From the NCBI GenBank assembly GCA_037042185.1, contig JAXQJY010000019.1, positions 558,001 to 622,000 of the forward strand: a DNA stretch of 64,000 bases. Direction: 5' to 3'. The DNA is from Sordariomycetes sp. S80-01Y. Its lineage: Eukaryota; Ascomycota; Sordariomycetes. Shown here piece after piece: positions 31,771 to 42,382 of this stretch. Positions within the stretch are counted from its first letter, which is position 1; every line of letters begins with the position of its first letter. A model generated the notes under the pieces. That model did no database searches. It had not been told where the DNA came from and saw only the letters and a program-made list of their open reading frames with translations. Made by a program: the position numbers and the translations under genes.

Positions 31771-32715
31771 ATGAGCTATCCTATCGATATGGACGAAGTT
31801 GCCGCTAAGCTTCAGGAGTGGCAGGAGGCCAACTCGCGCAACAAGAACGTCTCCCCTGAAGAGCAAACAGGCGAGGGCCGCTGCAGAACCCCCCTTTTAC
31901 AGTCCTCGTATCTCAAGCCCCCCTATCGACAGCTTGATTCTCCCCATCTCGGCAATGAGTCTTCCCAAGAAGGGCGCTTGTTCAGCTGCCCGAATGGTGG
32001 CTATGGTAACGTGAATCTCGGTTTATTGGCGACATCCAACCTTCGCGACACTGCAGAACGCCCTCCAGCTGCCAGGGACCTGGCTGTTGATGTTTGTGAA
32101 GGCGATGAAAATGACAAGCCTGGAAGGCACTACCTCCGACGCGTAGATAACCACGTCGGGCCTTTGCCGCTCATGACGGGTGATTACCTCACGGCTGCTG
32201 AGTCCCTGTCTCGGTATGAGGAAGCAATGCTAATCTACTATGCAGCAGTCTCGGGCCAAGCTAAGCGCCTGATGGACGCTGGACGAAAGGACGAAGCTGA
32301 TCGCTTGATGCGCGCGAGCCTCGCCCCGAACCGACCCCAGAATGAATCAGGCCTCTTGGAACACGCCAATCGACTCAACAATCATCAAGTTGCGGCCATT
32401 CTCGACGAGCAGGGCCACGGTAACATGGCGCACATGGCTACTCTCAACCCAGACGAGGGCGGAGGAACATCCCTCTCGAACGTCGCTACACTGGCACCCG
32501 AATTAGGAGCAACGGCTCAACAAGATTCTTGTCTTGCTCCGGGTTTTCCGCGCAAGATGCACCAGTCTGATGTGCTCCAGGGAGCCTCTGAGCGCCACCA
32601 CCCAAAGGCACCCCCTGTACTCAAGGGGACTCAGGCCACCGGGTCGCACCCTCCCGGTAGCATTGAACAGTGGCTGGAAGGTCTTCCTGACTATGCTCGC
32701 TATGATGAAATGTAG
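31771..32715 (+). CDS. Hypothetical protein, 314 aa
   Basis: A single uninterrupted frame from the ATG at 31771 with coding-like third positions. I recognise no family. The N-terminus (MSYPIDMDEVAAKLQEWQEA) and the region around residues 145-200 (YEEAMLIYYAAVSGQAKRL, then AGRKDEADRLMRASLAP) look like alpha-helical segments. The rest is polar, Pro/Gly/Ser-rich and probably disordered. No signal peptide or membrane segment is seen, so it is likely cytosolic or nuclear. It follows the ABC transporter in the same direction with a 530-bp gap, so it has its own promoter. A hidden intron cannot be excluded. Confidence 0.55.
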   Translation: MSYPIDMDEVAAKLQEWQEANSRNKNVSPEEQTGEGRCRTPLLQSSYLKPPYRQLDSPHLGNESSQEGRLFSCPNGGYGNVNLGLLATSNLRDTAERPPAARDLAVDVCEGDENDKPGRHYLRRVDNHVGPLPLMTGDYLTAAESLSRYEEAMLIYYAAVSGQAKRLMDAGRKDEADRLMRASLAPNRPQNESGLLEHANRLNNHQVAAILDEQGHGNMAHMATLNPDEGGGTSLSNVATLAPELGATAQQDSCLAPGFPRKMHQSDVLQGASERHHPKAPPVLKGTQATGSHPPGSIEQWLEGLPDYARYDEM

Positions 32716-33314
32716 TAGGCGAGATTTCGCACAGTATGGAGTTCTCAGTCTGCACAATGCTGGATGACGGGGCTTACATTGGGAGAGTAGCTACAGCTCA
32801 GAGGTTCTCGGCTCCTCGGCTGGCACAGATTATTATCAGATTGTCCTTTCTACAGACTGGAGCTAGATGAGAAATTTTGATCTTTAAATTAAGACAAGTG
32901 ATGATAACGCACCTAAGCGTCTGGATCCCTGTGAAGGGTAGTGAAGGGTAGCCACACTGGGTTTGACCTCACCAGGGAGCAAAGCCTCTGATTCAACATT
33001 TCACGCGGCTTCGAACTAACCGATAAACATTCAGAAGACGCCAGTAGCAAGTCTGGATGGAATGACGTCTGCAACATGCGGTCACGTTGTGTCTGTTGGC
33101 AGCTGCTGGCGTCGCTCACCGATCCATCCCAGCATACAAACACCTCCCACCGAGAGGCGCTTACCTTCCTCCCCTTCTTCTTCTATGCGAGTCTTTCCAT
33201 CTCACATCTTCAAATAGACTCGATTCTGCATTGATCAAGTCTCATGCCACGAGCCTGATTGCTAGTCAAGCTATCATCGACAAACCATCTTGCTCTTATC
33301 CTTCGCCAGCGACC
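32716..33314. other. Intergenic region
   Basis: No gene recognised. A perfect direct duplication of GTGAAGGGTA occurs at about 32931-32950. The right part is the promoter and leader of the cysteine-module gene. Confidence 0.45.
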
Positions 33315-34006
33315 ATGGATTTCGATTTTCCTCCAGCCAACAGCAATACCAACGGTGAAGAAGCATACAGCACCCCAATGAAGCAGGAAGCTGTCAATGA
33401 GGCCCCCTCATCCGAGCTACAAACAGTGAGGGCCCTAGAATCATCCTCCTCATCGCCGCGCGTACTGATCAACGCTCCTAGGCTGAAATCATTCCACCCA
33501 TTCAGCACGAAGAAGCTTCCTCCAACGACCCCGAAGCCATTGCTTCTAATTCTGACAGCGTTACTGCTGCAGTGAATACAGACCCAGAGTCCTCAACGAA
33601 GCCCAAGAGAATCATGCGCTGCGTCGTCAAGCACTGCGGCAAGCTCTGCAAGCACTGCGCGGACATCTGCGACGGACATCGCTATGAACTCGTCACCAGC
33701 CTCTCCGAAGGGGATCAGAGCCTTAAAAAAGCCCTCGAGAAGCTGAAAAGGGGGCCCAAAGTTATGGATCTTCCGAAAGTGTCGCGCTGCGTTGTCAGGT
33801 GCCAGCACGGGAACATCTGCAGGAAGTGCACGGACGGTTGCAGAAGGAGTCGTCAGATGCTCTGTTTGAAAGACCACCAAGTAGAGTCATTCTTCCAGAG
33901 CATTGAATCGTGGGTGGAGCAGGAGGGGATCCGACAGCCCTCGACGATGACAACTGATGAGTTTGACCGGCTCTGCGTGACCTTCATTCAAGGTATGGAG
34001 GGCTGA
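33315..34006 (+). CDS. Protein with duplicated cysteine module, 211 aa
   Basis: Exons 33315-33425 and 33482-34006, with a 56-nt intron (GTGAGG donor, CCTAG acceptor). The first 80 residues are acidic and Ser/Asn-rich. Two similar cysteine modules follow. Module 1 (residues 83-103) has Cys at 84, 89, 93, 96 and 100; module 2 (139-161) has Cys at 140, 144, 150, 153 and 157. Both start RCVV and end C-x2-C-x3-C, and about 36 residues containing a basic helix lie between them. No signal peptide is seen, so disulfides are unlikely and metal binding (zinc) is plausible. I do not recognise the family. The C-terminal 50 residues look helical. A role in nucleic-acid or protein binding would be guesswork. 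Confidence 0.72.
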
Positions 34007-34607
34007 TGGAACAATTGAGAACAGCTGACAAAGAGCCTTGCGTGGCGTCTTGGGGCCCTCTGAGGTGGAATATGACGAGCGCGAGAGCACAAAGCTCGTA
34101 GGATGAGCCTATTGCATGCAGAGGATCGAAGGCCAGGTACCGATCCGGATTTGTAAAAGAGACTCCATGAGAACTTGCGATTCCTCATACATCTCCATGT
34201 TCTTTGCTTTTAGTTGTCTACTATTGACAATTCACATTTGACGCTATTGTGAACTATGTTGCCAATCAGAGATGGCGATATGCTCCGGTACCATAATCAA
34301 CAAGCCCCGAGGGCCATTGAACATAAAATATAGCTGGTACCGCATGTCAATCATATGTTGAACTAGCTGAAACATCCCATTTTGAGACTATTCTGTCTTG
34401 TCACGTCAAGGTTTGATTACTCGCGGAGCATGGTCACATGGAAGCATTCATTGACTTGGCTATTTTTATGATCAATATCTACTTGACCATTATTCTTGTC
34501 AATTCGCACCATTTATCTGCGCTTTAGGGAAGCCTATACGGCTAGCAAAGGCATCTTGTGACGAATTAACGGCAGGGTTTGACAGCGTGACGACGATGTT
34601 CCGTCGC
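34007..34607. other. Convergent intergenic region
   Basis: This separates the 3' end of the cysteine-module gene from the 3' end of the GAGE-repeat gene on the other strand. It is fairly A/T-rich toward the right, with no gene recognised. Confidence 0.5.
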
Positions 34608-35596
34608 CTAAGTGGTAGAGTTGATAGCTTCCCCAGCTGCGTCGGCGGCCGCAGCGCCCTCTCCGATGAGTTTGAGCACGGAGTCGAGGATGCTGTTGCC
34701 AGTAGTCGGAGCGTCTGCGCCAGCGTCACCACCAGCTTCTCCTCCAGCGCCGCCTCCGGCACCGTCTCCGGCACCCGCTCCTGCAACAGGAACAAAGACA
34801 GCCCACTCTCCGTTCAAGTCGGTGACAGTGAGGGTCAGCTCATTCTCCTCGACTTCGAACTCGAGCTCGCCGATGGTGTCATCGATGATGAATGTGTCGG
34901 TAGCGACGTCAAGCTTGCCGACCTTACCCTGGCTGATGTCGAGTGTGTCTGGGGACTTCAGTCAGCCTCCGCTTCCAACTTGGCTTCCAATCAACTTACT
35001 GTCGGCGTTCAGGATGTAATCAATCTTTTGCAGAGTAGCACCAGTTGAGTCGTCGGTGAGAGAGACGACGAAGGAGTTGTTTTCGAGATGCTCGAAGCCT
35101 GCGGGAGGAGCAGCGGGATTGGCGTTCGTGGAGACGGTAAGAGTGTTTCCAACAGTGTTCTGGAACTCTGTTTCGAACACGCCGTTGACCTGCAGCGAGT
35201 CATCAGCTACACACATCGGACGAAATATGGGCACAGTATACTTACGCCTGGGGGGAACAGGGTGTCCTGCTTGATGTCGCCGCCCTCGAGAGCAACAGCT
35301 TCGTCGAACTGAGCCTCTATCTCAACCTCATTCTCGGCCTCCTCGCCTTCCTCGCCCTCACCGCCTTCCTCACCACCTGCACCTTCGCCGGCACCCTCAC
35401 CGGCACCCTCGCCGGCACCCTCACCAGCGCCTTCGCCGGCGCCCTCACCCACGGCACCTTCGGCCCCGCCAACCATCCCACCCTCCTGGACGGCGTTAAA
35501 GACGCTGACGCTATCCTCATCCCTCTGACGCAGAAGAGGGAAGGCGAGGCCGGCAGAGAGCTGCAGGCAAACAGCGATGACATTGGAAGATTTCAT
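34608..35596 (-). CDS. Secreted protein with GAGE repeat tract, 293 aa
   Basis: Exons in transcript order: 35596-35246, 35189-35000 and 34948-34608; introns of 56 and 51 nt. A signal peptide (MKSSNVIAVCLQLSAGLAFP) is followed by a dibasic-like LLRQRDED segment. Residues about 48-72 are a repeat of Gly-Ala-Gly-Glu, running into an acidic Gly/Glu stretch. The central part (exon 2) looks like beta-rich sequence with NNSFVVSLTDDSTGATL. Exon 3 ends with a second low-complexity Gly/Ala tract and a small helix. I recognise no catalytic domain. The gene could encode a cell-wall or matrix protein, or a secreted effector-like protein. The frame is preserved across all three exons, which supports the model. 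Confidence 0.72.
35375..35450. repeat. 12-bp coding minisatellite (GAGE units)
   Basis: Several near-identical 12-nt units (GGCACCCTCGCC or GGCACCCTCACC on the plus strand) encode Gly-Ala-Gly-Glu on the minus strand. Unit length is a multiple of three, so copy-number change keeps the frame. Confidence 0.75.
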
Positions 35597-37304
35597 TGTG
35601 ACGGTTCGGTGGAAGGACTGAATGTATGATAGCAAAGGTCGAAACGAATGATATAAATGATCGTGATCCGGCACGGAAATGAAGTATATACGGACGGAAA
35701 GAAACTTCAGGGGCAAATCTCCAGGACTTGTTCGGATGGCGGATGAGTGGGGAGAGGCAAAATGGTTTTGGGCACTCGCAGCACCTCTTATACTTTCTTC
35801 GTCTGACCATCAAGAAAAGTTCCGTTAAGCTTAAGATGCTTAACTATGCTTAATGAGCTAAAATGCCAAGGGGCGCGAAACTCTTCACGTGTTCGAGATC
35901 CGAGACGCCCTTCGGAATCTGTCTCGGTTGATGGCCGTGACTGCGCGGTAATGGCCGGCTCCATCCTTATTCCGATCTTGGCGTTTGATGTATTTATACT
36001 TGTACCTAACTTCCGGTGAGAGTGAGGGGTGAAACTACAGGTCGTGGTTAGGGGACTTTTGAGAGGAGGTGTTTGTCCTAGGGGCTGGGGTTGACGATAC
36101 CATAACAGTTTCAGCGCAAGCCCCTCGGCAAGAACCCCGAGTTTCATTGCAAATCCGGGGGAGCTTAACCTCGTCCGGCTAAAATCTCCTCGTGGGCTTC
36201 TGGATTGTTATTTATAGGTCGCGCTCCTGGTTTGCTTGTCTCATACCAGCTTCACAAAACCCGACGGGGTAGTGAGAGCAGGGTTCTGTTGCCAGTAGCC
36301 GTTGACCTTGGCGCGGCCGGCACCAGAACCCGCTCCCTGATTGAACAACTATACTATTTGCATGGACTAATTTTATGGTCGGGTCGGACATAGATTTCAA
36401 CATCACCAGCGCCTGTCCGGGGGGCGCGCCGAGGTGACTCCTCATTCGTGAGGGCGGCCAGGCATCGGCCCCCTCCAACATGAAGGGCGTTTTCCTCTCA
36501 AGAACCCCGGAGCATTTCAAAATCCACAAGACTCTCAAGATCGTATAGAAATGTGCTAATTCTTTATATGTATCCATAAAATGACGCTCCGGAATCCCGC
36601 GAATACGTGCATCACAGCAGCCTTCCACCACTACCGAGCAGCTTCTCCTCGACTTTGGTTCGGTACTTGGGAAGACGAGCGTTCACGTAGTAACGTGACA
36701 GTTCCCTTAACGAGTTATCGGAAACTAAGGTACCGGATTGCCTTTGTGGAGGGCGGGCTGTTGCACTCCTCCTCCACCTCCTCCGTCGGGTATGGCAATG
36801 TCTATATATAACATCACCAGGTGTCGAGGAGTTTCCGGCTTCCATGAGATCCGCGATATGGTCGTTTCGGTCTCGAATCAAGCGCATGCTGTTTAGGTTC
36901 GGGTGAAAGGAGGTCCAGTCATGCCATCTCAGAATGTGTGTCATGACGAGTCAACCGGTGAGTTCATTCTGCTGTACCAAGCTGCGATCTGCAAAAGCCG
37001 TTGAGCTCTGTGAGGTATGGTGGCTGCAGGATACCCCCACGCTTTACAGTCAAACTTTGAAATGTCAGGAACAAGGTGTAAGCACTCCAGCACTTCGATA
37101 ATGAACGATGGGGCCTTTCTACTTTGCACCAGCGGTAGCAGCTCCGTCAACTTCAAACTTTGGGCCGTAAAATCACAGGTTCAAGGCGCGGTAAGCTCTG
37201 GTCAGGTCTTGATATCATCTCTCATTTCAGACTACTATACAGCAGCGCTACATCAACCACCCAACGCCACGCTCGCCACACACAAAACACAACACCAAAC
37301 ACTC
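35597..37304. other. Gene-free interval
   Basis: It holds the promoter of the GAGE-repeat gene (a TATAAGAGG element on the minus strand near 35780) and then about 1.3 kb with only short frames. No gene, RNA or repeat is recognised between about 36.0 and 37.3 kb. Confidence 0.45.
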
Positions 37305-38822
37305 TTAGTGGGGCACGCCGCCACCGCAGGGACCAACGTGGAGGTTGCCGTGCTTGTGGTCGTGGACGCCAGACCTGGCGAAGAACTGGGCGCGGTCGGC
37401 GGCCCACCTCCTCTTGGTCAAGTCGACGGGCTCGAGGCTGTCGAAGCTCATGGCGTACTTGGCAACCGAGTTGGCGATGCTCTTGGTGTTGAGCAGGTAA
37501 GCCTCGTGGTTCAGGTTGTTGATGTCGTCGCCGACCAGGTGGTAGTTGACATCAAACGAGACGCCGGCCTCGCCACCGAACAGCTCGGCCTCCTTCTCGG
37601 TCTTGACAACCTCGGCACCGGTGAACAGACCACCAGAAGCAATACCGTTCTCGATGAAAGCAGCGTAGTCGGAGCGGCCGGAGAAGTCAGTGGGGACGTG
37701 GGCAGCGCCGTTGGCATCGTAGAAGTCCTCGAACTCCTTCTCGATCTGAGCAGATCCAGGTGGGCCGGTCAGGTTGAAGGCCGAGCCGTCGCCGTCGTAG
37801 ATGCCGTACATGTAGTTGGGCGAGGCGATCATGTCGAAGTTGAGATAGGCGCGCATCTTAGCGAGCTCGACGTCGGACGTGTTGAGCTGCTTGACGTAGT
37901 AGTAGGATCCGAGCTTGCCGTACTCCTCGGCGCCCCAGAAGGCGAAGCGGACGGCGTTCTTGATCTTGAAGTGAGAGAGGGCCTCAGCAACACGGAGCAC
38001 ACCGACGGTGCCAGAGCCGTCATCGTTGATGCCGGGACCCGCGACGACGGAGTCCGAGTGGCCGCCCAGGATGAGGACGTTGTCGTGGTCACCGCCCTTG
38101 GTCTCGGCAATGACGTTGTAGTTGACACGCTCCTCGACGGTGGCATCAACAACGAGGTCAGCGGTGACATCGCCAGCCTCGAGCTTCTCCAGGATGGGAG
38201 CAGCATCTTCCTGGCTGATACCCAGAACGGGGGCATATTCCAGGAAAGGAGCGCCGAGGGTACCAGAGATGGACCCAGGGACATTGTTGTAGATGATGGC
38301 GCCGGCAGCGCCCGCGGACTTTGCGTTGACCGCCTTGGAACCGAAGGAGCAGGTACCACGGCTGATGAAGGCGATGTTGCCCTCCACCTCAGCAGGGAAA
38401 TCTTCGACCTCGCAGCCCAGGTTGTTGACCTTGATCAAGGGCCCAGAGACCTCGCCACCGGGAGTATATGTCATCGGGTCTGTGGGGATGTCCTCTCCGT
38501 CGACCGTAAAGGTGCCATCCGCCTCAGCGAAGATCTCGGTGAAGGGCTGCTTCACGACATCGAAGTAGTCGAGGCTGTCGAGGGTGTCGTACAGCCAGTC
38601 AACCGTCGCGTTGTGGCCGCCAGAGCCGAAGGCGCGGTTGCCACCGTGCTCGTCGGCGAAGTCTTGCAGCTTCTGGGATCCGGCGAGGAGCGAATCGAGG
38701 TTGATGAGCTTCTGGAGCTTCTCCGAGGTGACGAAACCGCCGGTGCAGTTCTCCTTGAAGATCTTGGCGCTGCTGAGGGCGGGCAGCGCGAGGGCCGCGG
38801 CGACGGAGGCGGTGGTCTTCAT
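37305..38822 (-). CDS. M28 aminopeptidase Y-like (APE3-type), 505 aa
   Basis: A single exon; the ATG at 38822 begins a signal peptide (MKTTASVAAALALPALSSAK). A PA (protease-associated) domain lies at about residues 140-235 (NIAFISRGTCSFGSKAVNA). The M28 metallopeptidase domain shows its zinc ligands in order: His in GGHSDSV (about 255), Asp in NDDGSG (about 267), the Glu pair in WGAEEYG (about 298), Asp in NFDMI (about 330) and His in YHLVGDDIN (about 426). This is the layout of yeast vacuolar aminopeptidase Y and secreted fungal leucine aminopeptidases. It removes N-terminal residues from peptides. The longer upstream frame lacks conservation and would bury the signal peptide. Confidence 0.9.
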   Translation of the reverse strand: MKTTASVAAALALPALSSAKIFKENCTGGFVTSEKLQKLINLDSLLAGSQKLQDFADEHGGNRAFGSGGHNATVDWLYDTLDSLDYFDVVKQPFTEIFAEADGTFTVDGEDIPTDPMTYTPGGEVSGPLIKVNNLGCEVEDFPAEVEGNIAFISRGTCSFGSKAVNAKSAGAAGAIIYNNVPGSISGTLGAPFLEYAPVLGISQEDAAPILEKLEAGDVTADLVVDATVEERVNYNVIAETKGGDHDNVLILGGHSDSVVAGPGINDDGSGTVGVLRVAEALSHFKIKNAVRFAFWGAEEYGKLGSYYYVKQLNTSDVELAKMRAYLNFDMIASPNYMYGIYDGDGSAFNLTGPPGSAQIEKEFEDFYDANGAAHVPTDFSGRSDYAAFIENGIASGGLFTGAEVVKTEKEAELFGGEAGVSFDVNYHLVGDDINNLNHEAYLLNTKSIANSVAKYAMSFDSLEPVDLTKRRWAADRAQFFARSGVHDHKHGNLHVGPCGGGVPH

Positions 38823-41159
38823 CTTGGCAGCAGTGAAGATGCAGAAGAAAACAATGAAGCGGCGAGGGTTGGGGAGCAGGAAGGGCGAGAGGAGTGGGAG
38901 GGAGGACTGGAATGCCCGGTCCTTTTGTTCGCTTCTCACCACCCCAGCTCCGAAGATCCTCTGATCATATCACAGACGAGTCAAATGTCGAGCTCCCGTG
39001 TTATCTTCAAGGCAGCTGCCGGTATCAGTCAGTGTCCCGCGATATGGATCTGGGCGAGCATCCAATCGCCAGCTTCAATCCAGGGATCCCCGGTGGGTAT
39101 CCCTCCGCCCCAAGAACCGATGCGCAAGGGGAACTGCCCTTTTTGGAAATGGAGCAGGGGACTTCTGTGCGGGGGGCGCGAGCGCGAGTTTATCAGTGAT
39201 TAAGTATTGGCGGCGACAGAAAAGAGCCTTTGCTGGTAGGGTGTTTCGAGCAGCGGCTGAGCACCCGTTATTGTGTCTGCTCATGGACGGGCTGGCCGAG
39301 GTGGACTTTTGAAGGCAAGATCCGCATGCTTCGATTGCAGCAAACATGAAAGTCCATCCAATGATGCTGCTCAATTCACGCCCGTCTGGCTTGGTGCCCG
39401 GCTTCACGGCATGTAACGCGGAGCCCGTAGTGCCGTAAGGGCAGGTTGTAACATCGTGGCGTCGACCATGTGCTTGGGTGCGTCTGGAAGCCCAGATCGA
39501 AGGAAGTTGTCCATTCCTGCTTGGGCTGTGTTCGCATGTGAAGCTGTAGAGTCTTGCGCCAGGACAAAAGCTCCGTGGGACTTGGTGAGGCGCCAATCGG
39601 GACGGCTGTGATGCCACGACCCCTCAATACTTTTGATCTTGTGCTGGTCATCGATCTAGATAACACTCGAAGGCGTCGGCCTTTGCCGGTGGCTTGCGGC
39701 CGCTAGGGTGGCAAACAGCGGCACTTGGCCTGCCATTCTCCATCAATCATACACAGTTTCTGTAGGCCATGTGTATGAGACGCCACATAGCTTTTTTGTT
39801 TCTCTCAAAGAGATGGGTACGAAAGCTTCGCAGAGTTGGAGCGCGAGTATTTATGTTAATTGGGACAGCACCAACAGCATCGTGATCGACTATAACATTG
39901 GGTAAGGTATTACCATCTGCCTCCTCTCTGATGGCTGATTTAATTCCAATTCCAACACCGTGCCAAATCTGATTGACCTTCACGAACAAGGATTTAGGCT
40001 GTAGCTGCAACAACCGAGAGAGTTCACGGTGGTGATGCAGGGTAGCCTATGTCCACCACAACACATATCCGTCTCGGATCTGTCAAGCTCCGGGTTACAC
40101 CCTTGGCGGACCGCCAGCGCGGGGAAGAACATGAATAGTAACAAGGCAGATTTGATGCCTCATTGACTGTGGACTCTAAATCTTCCACTGCTTTAGTGGA
40201 AGCTTGGTCGGCGTGCCGCAATTTCTGATAGTCTTACCGTAACGTGAAGCGGTGTGACATCGACCGCCAAGATGAATCCTGATCCTACGTGCGAAGGAGG
40301 CATCCCATTATGTGGCTAGTTTGCCTGTTCGCTAGCTTGAAAAGGCACGACACTATCGTGCACCTTCAACTCCATATATCGCGGCGTAGCATCCAGCCTC
40401 TCTCGGCCGACACCAGCTCTGGTCGCGGGATTGGCTGTATGTCCACCGCGGGCCGATCCACTCACTGCAGCTGTCTTCTGGACGCTAGGGCATTCTTCAG
40501 ACTCGAAAAGAGTTGGGCTTGCTCCTAGTATAAATATCATACTGGCTGTAATCTTTGGAACAGCAAAAAGTGCGTTGAGTCCAGTATCACTTGTGGCGTC
40601 ACCTTTCTAACCCGACTCAACGCCGACAGCGCCGCGTGATACCGACGCTGTCTTCCCTCACTAAGCTGGGACCATGTAGCGTGATCGGGTCCAACACGCC
40701 ACCGAGCCACCGGAACTCGATCCACCTTATCAATCTGGCCATCTTACCCGAGATCTGACCAGAAATACGGCAGCCGCTCACATCCAGGCTCTTCATTGAA
40801 ACGCAGCTCGCCATGAAGTGATCGTCGTCGGGCATGAAGGTCCGAAAGCAAAAATCGTACGACTTCTTCCCGGTCCAGTGTGCCCTCCACTTTTGCCAAC
40901 GACAGACGTACCAGAACGTCGACTCCGGTCGTACGAGAATCCGGAGAGCTGGAAGAGCCTTGCCTGATTGAGAATGAGCGTGTTTCCTTTCTCCGCAAAT
41001 GGGACTTCAAGGTGGAGGTGATGGTCGAAGTAGGGGGGACAGCTGGTGCTTTAAGCAGATCGCTCCAGCCAACTTCTTCGCTTGGCCTTCTTCGTCATCC
41101 TCTCAATATCTATCGAAGGTCTAATTGGTACTCTGATTTCAGTTTTTAGATCTGTCCCG
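38823..41159. other. Gene-free interval, 2.3 kb
   Basis: Only short frames without domains occur, including a 180-codon minus-strand frame (39075-39617) that is not accepted. A TATAAATAT element at about 40531-40539 has no clear gene near it. The right end is the promoter and leader of ERG3. Confidence 0.45.
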
Positions 41160-42307
41160 ATGGACATCGTGCTAGAGGTCACCGACCAGTTCTTGGCAGA
41201 CCGTTTCTACGCCTGGGCGCTCCCAGGTCGGGAGTACGTTTTCGATAGCTACCAAGGTCTTGGAAATGGCACAGAGATATCGCGTCAATCATGGTCCTAC
41301 GAGCCGAGCACACATCTTTTCTACCTCGAGCCTACCGAGGCTGCTTACCGGAGCATTTGGGCAAGAGACAATATCTGGCGCCAAACTTTGACCCTATTCC
41401 TGCTGGGCTGGTGAGTTCCAGCAAACACAACCCCTCCCCGTGGAAATTTGTTTCTGATCCCACGGACTTTCAGGTTCTTTGCTCTAGTTAACTATCTTTT
41501 CTTCGCGACCCTTTCATATATCTTCGTCTTCGACAAAACCACGTTCAAGCACCCCAAGTTCCTAAAGAATCAGATCCGACAGGAGATTCGACAGGCCCTC
41601 GTAGCCCTACCGGGCATGTCGGTGCTGACTTGTCTGGCCTTCCTTCTCGAGGTCCGCGGGTACACCAAGCTCTACGATCGCACCGAAGAGGGCCCCGGGC
41701 GATGGTACGACTACGCCCAGCTTGGATTCTTCGTGCTCTTTACAGACTTTTTGATCTACTGGATCCACCGCGCTCTGCACCATCCGCTGATATACAAGAA
41801 ACTGCACAAACCGCACCACAGGTGGATCATGCCGACGCCGTATGCTAGCTATGCATTCCATCCACTGGACGGTTTCTCGCAGAGTGCGCCGTACCATTTG
41901 TATCCGATGCTGTTTCCCATGCACAAGCTGGTATTTCTGAGTGCCTTCATGTTCGTCAACCTATGGGCCATACTGATACATGACGGGGAGTACGTCTCGG
42001 ATAACCCCGTCATTAATGGCTCGGCTTGCCACGCTGCGCATCACCTTTACTTCAAGTAAGCCAGAGCAAAACGTTGGAAGACTTGTCCGAACTAAAAGGT
42101 TATAGTTACAACTACGGCCAATTCCTGACCATTTGGGATCGTATCGGAGGAAGCTACCGCAAGCCAGAAGCTGAGTGGTTCAACAAGCAGACCAAGATGT
42201 CTAAGTCGACGTGGCAGTCCGACATCAAAGAAATGGAGAAGATTCAGAAGACGGTTGAAGATGACGATGACCGCACCTATTCAGGGGCTACGAAGAAGAC
42301 CATCTGA
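41160..42307 (+). CDS. ERG3: ERG3-type delta7-sterol C-5 desaturase, 344 aa
   Basis: Exons 41160-41410, 41474-42055 and 42106-42307; introns of 63 and 50 nt. The first AG in the second intron would create an immediate stop; the next (42105) restores HHLYFNYNYGQFLTIWDR, a family signature. Several membrane spans surround three His clusters: HRALHH, HKPHHRW and HAAHHLYF, the di-iron ligands of the fatty-acid hydroxylase / sterol desaturase superfamily. The N-terminus (MDIVLEVTDQFLAD) is typical of fungal Erg3. The enzyme introduces the C5-C6 double bond into episterol in the ER during ergosterol synthesis. Fungi often carry two ERG3 paralogs; which this is cannot be told. Confidence 0.9.
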
Positions 42308-42382
42308 ACTTCATTTGGGACACAAAGATGAGACTCAAGGAGCAATCATAGTAATTACATAAAGCGCTGCATTCTGCATATA

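Noticed and set aside
37017-39203. A 728-codon plus-strand open frame
   Set aside because: It lies antisense to the M28 aminopeptidase gene, whose motifs and signal peptide are clear. The open antisense frame is a by-product of GC-rich codon bias; its translation is a low-complexity Val/Gly/Asp-rich string with no domain.
39075-39617. A 180-codon minus-strand frame
   Set aside because: The first part overlaps other open frames, the translation has no recognisable motif and looks like random GC-rich sequence.
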